DNA from: Chloroflexota bacterium
GTDB lineage: Bacteria; Chloroflexota; Dehalococcoidia; Lucifugimonadales; SAR202-VII-2
Assembly: GCA_003228115.1 (NCBI GenBank)
Contig: QEVV01000002.1
Coordinates: forward strand, 248,001-312,000
Direction of reading: 5' to 3'
DNA: 64,000 nucleotides
Shown here: positions 52,969 to 62,383 of the stretch, in pieces
Layout: each line of letters opens with the position of its first letter
How positions within the stretch are numbered: the first letter of the stretch is position 1
The notes under the pieces: generated by a model
Told to the model about the DNA's origin: nothing
Databases searched by the model: none
Seen by the model: only the letters and a program-made list of their open reading frames with translations
Translations under genes and position numbers: made by a program

Positions 52969-54159
52969 CTACACCGACCCCGCTTCTGCCATCGCCTCTA
53001 GCTCCTCGTCGGAAAGGCCCAGCAGGCCACCGTATATCTCTTGATTGTGCTGCCCTGGCATCGGCGCAGAGCCAACGACGTTCTCGCTGCGGCTCATTTT
53101 GATGAGCTTGCCGGACACATGAATGGTGCCAGCAATGGGGTCGGGCACCTCTACCAGGCATTCGCGCTCGGTGAGATGCGGATCGTGTGCGGCCGTGGGA
53201 ATGTCGTTGATGGGGGCAGAAGGAATGCCAGCTTCAGTCAGCTTCTGAACCGCCTCAGCCACCGTTTGGGTCGCCAACCATTCGCGCATGCCTTCCAGGA
53301 GTATTTCCTTGTTTTCCACTCTGCCGTTTCGATCTGCGAAACGGGGGTCGGTCAACCACTCCTCCTTGCCGATCCGTGTGCACAGACGCCGGAAGATCTC
53401 GTTGGCCCCGGCAATAACGAACACCCAGCCATCTTTGCAGGGAAAAGCATCGCTGGGGGGCATGTTTCCCACTTGGTTGCCAATCTTGGGTTGCACCTGA
53501 CCCGTGCCCAGGAAAGCAGCCAACGGTATCTCATTGCCGCTAAAGCCAGAGTCAGCCAAGCACACATCGATGGCCTGTCCCTCGCCCGACAACTCCCGCT
53601 CGCGTAGAGCGGCCAGAGCACCGATGGCGGCGTGGAGCGACGTAATGCGGTCGACCAGTGGGAAGAACGTCCGCAGAGGAGGCGTGTCCGGCCAGCCGTT
53701 GAGGTACATCTGCCCGCTGACGGCCTGGCCCACAGGGTCGAAACCGGGCCAGTCCACATAGGGGCCGTACTGCCCGAACGCCGATACGTTGACCATGATG
53801 ATGCGTGGGTTCAGTTCCTTGAGCACATCGTAGCCCAGGCCCATCGCCTGGATAACACCAGGGCGGAAGTTCTGAATAAAAATATCCGACACCCTCACCA
53901 AGCCCTTGAGCAGTTCCTTTGCGCCGTCATCTCGGAGGTTGAGGGTGATGGACTTCTTGCCGGAGTTGTACTGAACCCAGTAAGCGCTCTGGCCACGCAC
54001 GAACGGCGGGTTCTGCCGCCCTTCCTCGCCACCGGGCTTTTCAACCTTGATGACCTCTGCGCCCAACCGCTGCAGGACGAGCCCGCAACGAGGCCCCGCC
54101 TGATACCGGCCTAGGTCAAGGACTCGAACGCCTTCCAAGGCTGACTTTGGTGCTGCCAT
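52969..54159 (-). CDS. CoA-transferase family III (CaiB/BaiF)
   Basis: 396 aa from ATG 54159 (AAGGGG SD; the frame opens at 54285). LDLGRYQAGPRCGLVLQRLGA near residue 12, VIKVEKP, SGKKSITLNL and DIFIQNFRPGV are family hallmarks; the Asp of the FDPVGQAVSG region near 150 is the catalytic residue. It moves CoA between carboxylic acids such as succinate, benzylsuccinate or carnitine. The enoyl-CoA hydratase gene lies 20 bp upstream in the same direction, so one acid-activation operon. Confidence 0.92.
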   Translation of the reverse strand: MAAPKSALEGVRVLDLGRYQAGPRCGLVLQRLGAEVIKVEKPGGEEGRQNPPFVRGQSAYWVQYNSGKKSITLNLRDDGAKELLKGLVRVSDIFIQNFRPGVIQAMGLGYDVLKELNPRIIMVNVSAFGQYGPYVDWPGFDPVGQAVSGQMYLNGWPDTPPLRTFFPLVDRITSLHAAIGALAALRERELSGEGQAIDVCLADSGFSGNEIPLAAFLGTGQVQPKIGNQVGNMPPSDAFPCKDGWVFVIAGANEIFRRLCTRIGKEEWLTDPRFADRNGRVENKEILLEGMREWLATQTVAEAVQKLTEAGIPSAPINDIPTAAHDPHLTERECLVEVPDPIAGTIHVSGKLIKMSRSENVVGSAPMPGQHNQEIYGGLLGLSDEELEAMAEAGSV

Positions 54160-54179
54160 GAAAATAACCCCTTGTGTTC

Positions 54180-54938
54180 TTAATCCTTGCGTGTGAAGAA
54201 GGGCTTGAATGCTTCGCTGACCGTGTGGGTCGGGCGCAGGTCGGTCTGGATTGCCTCTGCCTCCCTGAGGAACATCTGCTCCCAACTGAGTCCCACGTAC
54301 TGTTGGATGAGACGCTTGCTGCCTTGCACGCTACGAGCGTTGTTTTTCCCAATGAGCTGGCCCATTGCGATGGCCTCTTCCACGACGCTCTCTGCTGGAA
54401 CAAGCCTATTCAGGAGGCCAATGCGCTCCGCCTCAGCAGCTTCTACCAACCGGGCGGTGGTAATCAGCTCCATGGCCCGGGGCATTCCCACGATGTGGGG
54501 CAGCGTCCAGGTTGAGTTCACTTGACCGTACTGGGCCGCCAGAAAGCGGAACCGGGACCGTTCACAGCCGACGCGCATATCGACTGAGGAAGACAAGAGC
54601 GCCCCACCTCCATAGGCCAGCCCATTGATGGCCCCGATAGTCGGCTTTATGCAGGTGGCGATGTGCCAGAAGATTTCCCATCGCTTCACCCGCAGCCTGA
54701 TCACTTCGTCCGGGTCGGTGTCGGCCATCTCATGGATGTCCGCGCCAGCCGAGAAGGCCTTCTCTCCTGCTCCGGTGATCACCACCGCAGCGACTTCTTC
54801 GTTCTGCTCAGCTTCGGTAATGGCGTCATCAAGCTCAAGCGCCATCTTCATTGACTGGGCATTCAGCTTGTCCGGCCGGTTTAGCGTAATGACCGCAACC
54901 GCATCCTCACGGCGGGTCAGAATGGTCTCGAAGGGCAT
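54180..54938 (-). CDS. Enoyl-CoA hydratase/isomerase family protein
   Basis: 252 aa crotonase. AFSAGADIHEM near residue 61-71 gives the oxyanion-hole site, NGLAYGGGALLSSSVDMRVGC near 104-124 the second. The catalytic Glu positions of classical ECH are not both obvious (GQVNSTWTLPHIVG in place of the usual GLxPGxGGTQRL), so isomerase or other crotonase activity is possible. Operon with the CoA-transferase. Confidence 0.88.
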   Translation of the reverse strand: MPFETILTRREDAVAVITLNRPDKLNAQSMKMALELDDAITEAEQNEEVAAVVITGAGEKAFSAGADIHEMADTDPDEVIRLRVKRWEIFWHIATCIKPTIGAINGLAYGGGALLSSSVDMRVGCERSRFRFLAAQYGQVNSTWTLPHIVGMPRAMELITTARLVEAAEAERIGLLNRLVPAESVVEEAIAMGQLIGKNNARSVQGSKRLIQQYVGLSWEQMFLREAEAIQTDLRPTHTVSEAFKPFFTRKD

Positions 54939-55030
54939 GCCTCCTCCTTGTTGCGAACGGGCGTGATTGTATCTGTGAAGGACATGGGGTACAAGACAGC
55001 ACTACGAAACTATGGCCGCCCTCATCCACA

Positions 55031-55064
55031 AGCGAAGGGGCGCTCAATTGAGCGCCCCTTCGCT
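55031..55064. terminator. Palindromic terminator
   Basis: AGCGAAGGGGCGCTCAA and its full complement (17-bp arms), bidirectional by symmetry. Between the hydratase gene and the ABC permease gene. Confidence 0.75.
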
Positions 55065-55126
55065 TAACTACTCTTAGTTTCCCTACACCCAACGCCGAGA
55101 CGCCCTAGGGGCAATTCGCAAGCTTC

Positions 55127-56053
55127 CTAGGGACGCATCTCTTCACGCAGGAATTTGACGTAGGAGATCCCGAAGCAAACTCCCGCCAAGCCCAGCATAG
55201 CCACGAGGTGCGGCCATATCAAAACCAGACTCTGGCTGAGCGGCAGCGGCGTTAGCGACTGGAGGCCTTCCAATTGCTGCGAAAGTACCGGACCAAGACT
55301 GCGCGTGGTCGGGCTCAGGAGCGTTGCGGTTGCCTCTTGGAAGAGCGTCACCGGAGAGAAGCGAAGCACAGTGTCCTGAATGCGAATGTGCCGCAAAGCA
55401 TCTACCTGCTCGCTGGTGTCGGAGACAATCAAGTCGGCCACGCCACCCGCCAGCATGAGCATGATGAAGCCAAAGAAGAGCCACAAAGCTAGTGAGGTCA
55501 GGGCTGAACTTACGGCCCTGCCAAACCAGACGGATGTGAGCATCGCCACAACCAGCCAGAAGCTCATGTAGATGACGGACACGAAGGCGAACAACAGAAT
55601 CCGGAGCAATGCCTCCAGACTTGGTGCGAACCCCAAGATCATCATCCCGAGGCCTATCACCACCAGGGCGATGCTAGCCTGGATGACCGCAATAGTGGTC
55701 ATGCCCGCCAGAAACTTTCCGTTGAAGACGGAATCTCGATAGATCGGTTGAGACAATGTCCTCGCCAGCGTCCCTTGGGTCCGTTCGCTATTGATGCTGT
55801 CGAATCCCAAGGTAATAGCAATCAAGGGCCCAAAGAAGCTAATGAAGAACAAGAAGGGAGGCAAGAAGCCGCTGCCAGCAGTGAACAACTGCAGGAAAAC
55901 CAGTTCCGACGGGAGTTCGCCGGAGACGCCGCTCAGTGACCTTACAGCGACATAGCCAGCCCAAACGCCGGCCAGAATGATGATCCCAGCGAGGACGACG
56001 AAACGGCGTCGTCCGAAGTGGTCGGAAAGTTCCTTAAGAAAAACTGTACCCAT
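55127..56053 (-). CDS. ABC-2 type permease
   Basis: 308 aa, six to seven hydrophobic helices. DSINSERTQGTLARTLSQPIYR near residues 86-107 is the coupling segment of ABC-2 permeases. An insert of about 50 residues before the last helix lies outside the membrane. It follows the ATPase gene by 2 bp. Exporter of unknown substrate, linked to the NEW3-domain protein. Confidence 0.85.
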   Translation of the reverse strand: MGTVFLKELSDHFGRRRFVVLAGIIILAGVWAGYVAVRSLSGVSGELPSELVFLQLFTAGSGFLPPFLFFISFFGPLIAITLGFDSINSERTQGTLARTLSQPIYRDSVFNGKFLAGMTTIAVIQASIALVVIGLGMMILGFAPSLEALLRILLFAFVSVIYMSFWLVVAMLTSVWFGRAVSSALTSLALWLFFGFIMLMLAGGVADLIVSDTSEQVDALRHIRIQDTVLRFSPVTLFQEATATLLSPTTRSLGPVLSQQLEGLQSLTPLPLSQSLVLIWPHLVAMLGLAGVCFGISYVKFLREEMRP

Positions 56054-56055
56054 GA

Positions 56056-57009
56056 TTAGCTCCCGGCCTTGAGAGCATCCTCAGCCTGATGGAAATATCG
56101 CATGTAGATCTCCTCCAGCGTTCGGTCCACAGACCTAAGCGATAGCAAACGATGGCCCTTGGAGATCACCAGTTGGGCCGCTTGCGCCCTGGTGTCCTCA
56201 GTGCAGTCCAGCACTACCGTGTCGCCCTCACCGGTGACCTTGTCTACGCCGGGAATATGACTAAGGGCATCGCGGAGATCGGGGGTGACGGCTTCCGCTT
56301 GGACCTCAATCCGAATGCCCCCCATGTCCTCAGCCTGGCTCAACTCCTCCATGGTTCCCTCGGCTACCATGCGGCCGCGAAACATGATGCTGATACGGCT
56401 GCAGATGCGCTGCACCTGGTGCAGCAAATGAGAAGAAAGAAATATGGTGATTCCTTGGTCCCGGCTCATGCTCTCAATAATTTGCAGAAGTTCTTGGATT
56501 CCTTCCGGGTCCAAACCAAGAGTCGGATCATCAAGGAAGGCCACCTTGGGTTGTTTGACCAAAACGTCGGCGATGCCCAGCCGTTGGCGCATGCCTCGAG
56601 AGAATTGGCCCACAGGACGATTAGCATCCCTTTCCAGGCCCACTTGCTCCAGCAATCTTGCTATGTGCGGGTCTGAGTCCACCCTGCGCATGTTGTTCAG
56701 AGAAGCTGTGTAGCGGAGGTTCTCCCAGGCCGTCAGTTCAGGGAAAAAACCCACGTTCTCAGGCAAGTAGCTCACCTGCCGCTTGACCTTGAGCGGCTCT
56801 CGGATTGGATCGAACCCACAGACACGGGCGGTGCCGGACGTCGGTTCGGTCAGACCCAGAAGCATGAGGATCGTAGTGCTCTTTCCTGACCCGTTAGGCC
56901 CCAGAAAGCCGTAGATCTCCCCTTCTTGGACAGCCAACTCCATGTTGTCGACAGCCGTCAATTTGCCGTAGCGCTTGGTCAGGCCATGCGTCTCGACGAT
57001 CGTGGTCAT
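56056..57009 (-). CDS. ABC transporter ATP-binding protein
   Basis: 317 aa. Walker A GPNGSGKSTT near residue 39, signature FSRGMRQRLG near 137, Walker B VAFLDDPTLGLD near 157 (DD rather than the usual DE, so the catalytic Glu is an Asp), then SSHLLHQVQ. C-terminal 80-residue extension. The DE to DD change may slow hydrolysis. 3 bp after the NEW3 gene. Confidence 0.9.
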   Translation of the reverse strand: MTTIVETHGLTKRYGKLTAVDNMELAVQEGEIYGFLGPNGSGKSTTILMLLGLTEPTSGTARVCGFDPIREPLKVKRQVSYLPENVGFFPELTAWENLRYTASLNNMRRVDSDPHIARLLEQVGLERDANRPVGQFSRGMRQRLGIADVLVKQPKVAFLDDPTLGLDPEGIQELLQIIESMSRDQGITIFLSSHLLHQVQRICSRISIMFRGRMVAEGTMEELSQAEDMGGIRIEVQAEAVTPDLRDALSHIPGVDKVTGEGDTVVLDCTEDTRAQAAQLVISKGHRLLSLRSVDRTLEEIYMRYFHQAEDALKAGS

Positions 57010-57012
57010 GCT

Positions 57013-58224
57013 TTACCGCCGCCCCAACCTAACGAACAGGCCAACGAGACCCAGAGCCACGACGGCCACAATGGCCAATCCAACCCATCCCCAGACTGAG
57101 GACTTGGTTACCGTAATCCTCAGTTCCATGGTATCGCTGGTGTCCGGAGAGTTGGCGAAGATTGTGACCGAGTAGTCTCCGGGAAGCGCCTGATCGGTCG
57201 GCGTAATGTGTGCCCTAACTTCTTGGAACAACCCGGGCTGAATGTCGATTGCGCTCGCTTGGTCGAAGCTTATGTCCCAACCGCTTGGCCCCTGGCCGAT
57301 CAGGTCTACCTGGGCCAAGGGGATCGTGCCAGTGTTGAAAACTACAACGGGTACGGTACCAGCGTTTCCAGCCGAGGCCTCGGCGTTCAGACGGCCATCT
57401 GACGTACCCAGCCTCACCTCGCTGTTACCGGTGAGGATCACGCCAAAGTCAGCAGAAACCGTTCGTTCTCCCACACCAGCCGTGAATTGCACCGGATACT
57501 GACCAGGAGCGGCTGTCCGTGACGGCGTTACGATCACATCCAAGCTCTGGCTGCCGGCGCCAGACACGCTGATCGATGTGAAGAACTTCTCCTCGAAGGA
57601 GGGCTTGAAAGCCAAGTCCCATCCCTCTGGCACCAAACCAGCAAGGTCTAGGATCAACTCTTCAGAAGACCTATTGCGAAGCGTCACTGCGAACTCAAAC
57701 GATGCATCAGCGGGGCCGCGCAAGAGCGGGAAGCGGGTTTCAACTTCAAGGTCTTCTACTGCTTCTTCATCTGAACCTTTGATGGTTATGACGAAGGGGA
57801 TGGTCTGGGAGAAACGGCCATCGGCCGTTCTGGCACGCACGGAGAAATTGTACTCACCGGGGGCCGCGTCCTCAGGAATATCATTGAGGAAGCGGAATGT
57901 TGTAAGCGTCCGTTCGGTTTCGGTGGGGTCAGGCTGGATCGTTACTCTTGCCACCTCAAAGGTGCCGATGCGGCCACGAATCTCTGGATACCATGGGGCA
58001 CCCGGAGAAACGGGAATGTCCAAGAGTATGTCCAGTGGCCCGTCCGTGTGGTTGGCTATAGAGAGGTCAATACGAAGCGTTTGACCAGCAGTGTGGGTGA
58101 CCTCGGTGGAGGCGGCGGTAAACGTGAAAGCGTCCTGGGCGACCACCGCCGTACTCGTCAGGGCCATAACAAAGAGGCTGAGGACGGTCAGAACTGCGAG
58201 TCGGGGAGAAAACCTACGCAACAT
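57013..58224 (-). CDS. Secreted membrane protein with NEW3-type repeats (COG1470-like)
   Basis: 403 aa from ATG 58224 (AGAGGCG upstream). Signal peptide residues 1-30, three beta-sandwich repeats about 110 residues each (e.g. YPVQFTAGVGERTVSADFG near 265), one C-terminal helix (WGWVGLAIVAVVALGLV) and an Arg tail. Alpha-galactosidase NEW3-like domains are found in such COG1470 proteins next to ABC-2 exporters. Probably a surface or periplasmic companion of the transporter. First gene of the three-gene unit. Confidence 0.8.
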   Translation of the reverse strand: MLRRFSPRLAVLTVLSLFVMALTSTAVVAQDAFTFTAASTEVTHTAGQTLRIDLSIANHTDGPLDILLDIPVSPGAPWYPEIRGRIGTFEVARVTIQPDPTETERTLTTFRFLNDIPEDAAPGEYNFSVRARTADGRFSQTIPFVITIKGSDEEAVEDLEVETRFPLLRGPADASFEFAVTLRNRSSEELILDLAGLVPEGWDLAFKPSFEEKFFTSISVSGAGSQSLDVIVTPSRTAAPGQYPVQFTAGVGERTVSADFGVILTGNSEVRLGTSDGRLNAEASAGNAGTVPVVVFNTGTIPLAQVDLIGQGPSGWDISFDQASAIDIQPGLFQEVRAHITPTDQALPGDYSVTIFANSPDTSDTMELRITVTKSSVWGWVGLAIVAVVALGLVGLFVRLGRR

Positions 58225-58450
58225 CGTAAATCGCCTCTGTCTTAAGTTTGTTGGTTCGGTGAACAAAGAACCTTTTGCACAAGATTAGAAGTATAGGCAC
58301 GGCGCTTCTTTATGTCCACCAAAAAGTAATGCGTCCTCTCCCAGCCGTTTGGATAAATCGTGCCCCGGGAGCATGGCGAAGCCCTGCCATTACTCAGCGG
58401 GACGAATCCTGCAACCTTGTGACCAGCGGCGGAGCCTATAGGGGACTGGA

Positions 58451-60445
58451 CTACTCTTCCCTAAGGTTGAATGTTGCCTCTTGACGAGTCTCGCGCGTCA
58501 TCGGAACTACGACGACCACGATCTCATCGAAACGCTCTCTCAGTTCCTGCAGCTCTAGCTGCCCACTGTTTTGCTCGTCAAGGGTTAGCTTTTGGACGCC
58601 GACGTTCTTGCGCCCGTCGTCCCAGGCGACTACTTGCACTGAGAACCGTTGCTCGAGAGGCCGCGAAACGCGGAAAAAGCCCACAGGCGTCCAACCTCCC
58701 GAGCCGCTCGACACGTCATAGTCGTAGTCCAGTTCTGGAAGTCGAATCTCAGATACGCAGAGGCCGTCGGCGGTGGTCGACTCATCGGTGACATATTCCA
58801 GGCGCACCAAAACTTCGCTGCCGGCAAAGGCGCTCAAGTCCACGATGTCCCAAACGTAGCCATCGGTAGCTCCGGTGTAACCGGGGCCCAGCGCGTTCCC
58901 CACAGGATTGCCAGGCGAGGCCAAGCCACCGGGAACTATCGTCCAGGACGCGCCACCATCGGAGGACACCGTGACATAGGCGTAGTCCCAGGACTTCTCT
59001 ATGTTGTGCCAGAGGCGAAGCCGCAACGTCGCTTCGGACACATCGGTTAAGTCAAAGGAGCGGGTCAATGTTGTGTTGATGGAGTCGCCAGCATTGGACC
59101 ACCAGCAGCCTTCTTCGTACGGCACGATATCGGCCGCTTCTCCACCCTCGAAGGTGAGTAGGTCGCCTTCTAACCTCACATAGGCAACCCCGTATTGAGG
59201 TAAAGAGAACGTGTTGTCACCTTCCACAAGGGAGGAGATTGCGGGCGGACCCACTTCGATGTTTGGGAAGGAATACAACCCACTATCCAGGTCGAAAAGG
59301 TTTGCCACCGTCCAGTTCTCAAAGACCTCGTCGAAAGTGACACCCTGTTGGGTTTTCTGAAGGTACGCCTCCACTCCGTTAATGCCATCAGCAGGCTCAT
59401 CTAAGAGGGCCTTAGCTCCCTCATTGCCTCCGTAGTGTCCTAGAAGGTAGGCCAAGAAGAGGCTAGAAGCGCCGTAGTTGGGCCCCACGCTCTTGGGACG
59501 ACTTGCCCAATTGACGACTGACGAGTTGGGCGCTAAGAGATAGGAGCGTGCAAACGTTAGGTCCCGGCCCGTCAGGTTCCTGGCCACTTCAGCCATACCC
59601 TCGTTCACCCAGGTCTCCTCACTTGGGTCAGAGCGCTGGTGGATGGCATGCTGGAGTTCATGAGCAACCGTGCCGTAGTACGACTCCGACCCCAGCCGAA
59701 GAGCGGTATCTAGGTAGAGGATCTTCCGTTCATTGCTATCGGGGTGAACATCCGTGGAAAAATCGTCCTTGGAACTGTAGTAGGCAGCAGCTCCGTCAAC
59801 CGGCGTGTGCAAGAGCACTGTTCGCTGGCCGGGCGAAGGGTCCGCGGCCCACTCTATGCCCAGGACGTCGGTGACTGTCCTGTATACCTCATCTTCGAAC
59901 CGAGCGGCTATTGCCACAATGTTTCGAGTGTCTACGTCGACGTCTACATCAAAATACCAGTAGGCGTGCGGACTCACGAACCGCAGCTCGGCCTCAATAT
60001 CGTATGGGGTCTCTTCAATCAAATTCAGCACGGAGAACGTATCGATTCGGCCAGTCGTCAGAACTTCGTCACCGGGGTCGGGAGCCAAGAGTGGCGTGCC
60101 CTCGGCGAGGTCACGAAAACGCAGAACGAGGTCAATCAGGTCAGCATCGGGCGGTTCGGGAATCTCGTCTAGCTCGTGAAAGCGGGGCGTGGGAGTGGGC
60201 ACAGGCGTCACGGTTGGCGCAGGTGTGAGCGTTGGCGTTGCAGTCGATGTGGGACCAGCAGACGTTGGCCCAGGAGAGGTTGGCGTGGGGCTTGGGGCCA
60301 AAGTCACCGCCGCTGTAGGCGAGGCGGTGGGCGTTGCTGTTGGCAGTTGCTCAACAGCCGTAGTTCCAGCCGGCGACGAGCACGCAGCTACTAACGCCAT
60401 CAGCCCCGCAGCAACACCAAGCCCTTTCACCAAACGACTATCCAC
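58451..60445 (-). CDS. Immune-inhibitor-A-like metalloprotease lipoprotein
   Basis: 664 aa from GTG 60445 (AGGAG 6 nt before; the frame opens at 60544). Lipobox LVAAC near residue 24, then a Thr/Pro-rich linker to about 85. Catalytic HELQH in TVAHELQHAIHQ near 270 with a Glu downstream (WVNEGMAE) gives the HExxH-E gluzincin motif. The second half holds a jelly-roll-like module with an aligned sandwich fold (WTIVPGG, YVWDIVDLS). Similar to secreted peptidases of M6/M1-like families. Extracellular protein degradation is the likely role. Confidence 0.8.
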   Translation of the reverse strand: MDSRLVKGLGVAAGLMALVAACSSPAGTTAVEQLPTATPTASPTAAVTLAPSPTPTSPGPTSAGPTSTATPTLTPAPTVTPVPTPTPRFHELDEIPEPPDADLIDLVLRFRDLAEGTPLLAPDPGDEVLTTGRIDTFSVLNLIEETPYDIEAELRFVSPHAYWYFDVDVDVDTRNIVAIAARFEDEVYRTVTDVLGIEWAADPSPGQRTVLLHTPVDGAAAYYSSKDDFSTDVHPDSNERKILYLDTALRLGSESYYGTVAHELQHAIHQRSDPSEETWVNEGMAEVARNLTGRDLTFARSYLLAPNSSVVNWASRPKSVGPNYGASSLFLAYLLGHYGGNEGAKALLDEPADGINGVEAYLQKTQQGVTFDEVFENWTVANLFDLDSGLYSFPNIEVGPPAISSLVEGDNTFSLPQYGVAYVRLEGDLLTFEGGEAADIVPYEEGCWWSNAGDSINTTLTRSFDLTDVSEATLRLRLWHNIEKSWDYAYVTVSSDGGASWTIVPGGLASPGNPVGNALGPGYTGATDGYVWDIVDLSAFAGSEVLVRLEYVTDESTTADGLCVSEIRLPELDYDYDVSSGSGGWTPVGFFRVSRPLEQRFSVQVVAWDDGRKNVGVQKLTLDEQNSGQLELQELRERFDEIVVVVVPMTRETRQEATFNLREE

Positions 60446-60537
60446 GGAGTCTCCTGTTTTCGAACACTTGTACATTGATGCTACGAAATCGCCCAGCAGT
60501 GAGCAAGGCCGTACCCAGGTGAATGCGGTTGGTCTCG

Positions 60538-60566
60538 TTGACAAGGATTACCCTGTCTGGCACATT
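60538..60566 (+). promoter_or_regulatory. Promoter of the trp operon
   Basis: Perfect -35 TTGACA (60538-60543), 17-bp spacer, weak -10 CACATT (60561-60566). It puts the transcript start a few bases before stem I of the T-box. Confidence 0.45.
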
Positions 60567-60573
60567 GGAAAGT

Positions 60574-60853
60574 GAAAAGATGCAAAGGCTTTGAACGGGA
60601 AAAGTAGGCTAAAGCGAGGTTCCAGAGAGCCGGGGTAGGTGAGAGCCCGGTACCTGCGCACAGACCGAATGGGCCCGGGAGCCGCAGGGCGAAATGGTGC
60701 AAGACCTGAGTAGCCTGAGACGGTGGCCTCGTTATCGGCCAGCAGTTCTATCGCCGAGCGTTGGTTCTGCAGTGAGAAGTCCCCACCGGGGACGAAGAAG
60801 GGTGGCACCGCGGAAGACCTCCGCCCCTTGCAGGGCTGAGGTCTTTGTTTTTT
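60574..60853 (+). promoter_or_regulatory. T-box leader specific for tRNA-Trp
   Basis: Stem I features: ACGGGAAAAGTAG at 60595-60607, the AGAGAGC motif at 60624-60630, and specifier GAA-TGG at 60667-60672, where TGG reads Trp. The T-box sequence AGGGTGGCACCGCGG is at 60799-60813. A terminator follows: AAGACCTC (60814-60821) pairs with GAGGTCTT (60838-60845), then TTTGTTTTTTT. Uncharged tRNA-Trp would stabilise the antiterminator and turn on trpE. The leader is about 280 nt long. Confidence 0.92.
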
Positions 60854-60889
60854 TATGGGGACAATGGCATTAATCGCCTAGATATTCAG

Positions 60890-62344
60890 ATGTATACACC
60901 AACGCTTGAACAAGTGAAACAGTTGGCCGGACGGGGCAACCTGGTTCCGGTCTACACGGAGTTGAACGCCGACTTGGAGACGCCTGTTTCGGCATATCTC
61001 AAGGTGGCGCGACCTCCGTACTCCTTCCTATTGGAAAGCGTGGAAGGCGGGGAACGGTTGGCCCGCTACAGCTTCATCGGGACTGAACCGTCCCGCGTCA
61101 TCAAGACCGGTCCCGGCCAACCCGATGGCGAGATCGACCCACTGACCCCTGTCGAAGAGGCACTGGGGCAGTACGCCCCGATTCCGGTCCCGGGTCTACC
61201 TGGGTTCACCGGAGGCGTCGTTGGCTACTTGGCTTACGAGGCGGTCCGCTACTTCGAGCGCCTGCCCTCTCCAGAGACCGACGCCCTGGGTCTGCCCGAG
61301 TCGCTATTCATGGTCGCGAGCACCCTCTTGGTGTTCGACCATTTGAAGCACAAGATCCAGGTGGTCAGCCACGCATACCTCGATGGCGACGTCGAGCAAG
61401 CCTACTCCGACGCCACCGCCCGCATCGACGCCCTGGTAGAGCGCCTCCGCCAGCCTCTTCAAGTGCCCCCGCAAACCCTACCTATGAACGGCTCCAGCGG
61501 CGACGTTGAGCGGTTTTCGTCGAATCGAACTGAGGCGGAATACGGAGCGACGGTAGAACGCATCAAGAAATACATCGTCGCAGGAGACTGTATCCAGGTA
61601 GTGCCATCGCAACGCCTGGCGCGGGAGACTACGGCCCACCCCTTTGACATCTACAGGGCGTTGCGGGGCATCAACCCTTCGCCCTACATGTACTACCTGG
61701 AATTGGACGACTTTCACATCGTCGGCACATCTCCGGAAATGCTCGTCCGCGTTGAAAACGGTGAGGTCGTAACCCATCCCATTGCCGGGACGCGGCCCCG
61801 TGGAGCGACGCCAGAGCAAGAAGCAGACTTAGAACATGACCTCCGCACCGACGAAAAAGAGCGGGCGGAGCACATCATGCTGGTAGACCTTAGCCGCAAC
61901 GACATCGGCCGGGTCAGCCAACCAGGGACCGTGCAAGTGCCGCAGCTCATGGACGTAGAGCGCTACTCCCACGTATTGCATTTGGTGTCCCACGTCACCG
62001 GCCAACTAAAGCCAGAAATGTCGTGTTACGACGCCCTGCGCGCCTGCTTCCCGGCCGGAACGGTGAGCGGCGCACCCAAGATACGGGCGATGGAGATCAT
62101 CGCCGAGGTGGAACCGAGCAAGCGAGGGGTGTACGCGGGGGCAGTGGGATACTTCAGCTTCTCCGGCAACATGGACACGGCCATCGCCATTCGGACGATT
62201 GTGCTCAAGGACGGCGTGGCCTACGTACAGGCCGGAGGCGGGGTCGTCCACGACAGTGTTCCAGAAATGGAGTACCAGGAAACCCTGCACAAGGCAGGCG
62301 CACTGCTGCGGGCCATCGGAGAGGCGGAGGCCAGGGAAACGTGA
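60890..62344 (+). CDS. trpE: Anthranilate synthase component I
   Basis: 484 aa from ATG 60890 (MYTPTLEQV, the common family start); the frame opens at 60845 within the leader. LLESVEGGERLARYSFIG near residues 49-66 includes the Trp-feedback site LLES; chorismate-binding core GTSPEMLV, IAGTRPRG near 303 and the DLSRNDIG near 345 are intact. It makes anthranilate from chorismate with TrpG. Controlled by the T-box, and probably also by Trp feedback. Confidence 0.95.
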   Translation: MYTPTLEQVKQLAGRGNLVPVYTELNADLETPVSAYLKVARPPYSFLLESVEGGERLARYSFIGTEPSRVIKTGPGQPDGEIDPLTPVEEALGQYAPIPVPGLPGFTGGVVGYLAYEAVRYFERLPSPETDALGLPESLFMVASTLLVFDHLKHKIQVVSHAYLDGDVEQAYSDATARIDALVERLRQPLQVPPQTLPMNGSSGDVERFSSNRTEAEYGATVERIKKYIVAGDCIQVVPSQRLARETTAHPFDIYRALRGINPSPYMYYLELDDFHIVGTSPEMLVRVENGEVVTHPIAGTRPRGATPEQEADLEHDLRTDEKERAEHIMLVDLSRNDIGRVSQPGTVQVPQLMDVERYSHVLHLVSHVTGQLKPEMSCYDALRACFPAGTVSGAPKIRAMEIIAEVEPSKRGVYAGAVGYFSFSGNMDTAIAIRTIVLKDGVAYVQAGGGVVHDSVPEMEYQETLHKAGALLRAIGEAEARET

Positions 62345-62383
62345 ACCGCAGCATGCTGACCCAGGTTTGCCAGGAGTGAATAA

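Noticed and set aside
60189-60575. Repetitive GVGVGAGV-type plus-strand frame
   Set aside because: It is the complement of the Thr/Pro linker of the lipoprotein gene.
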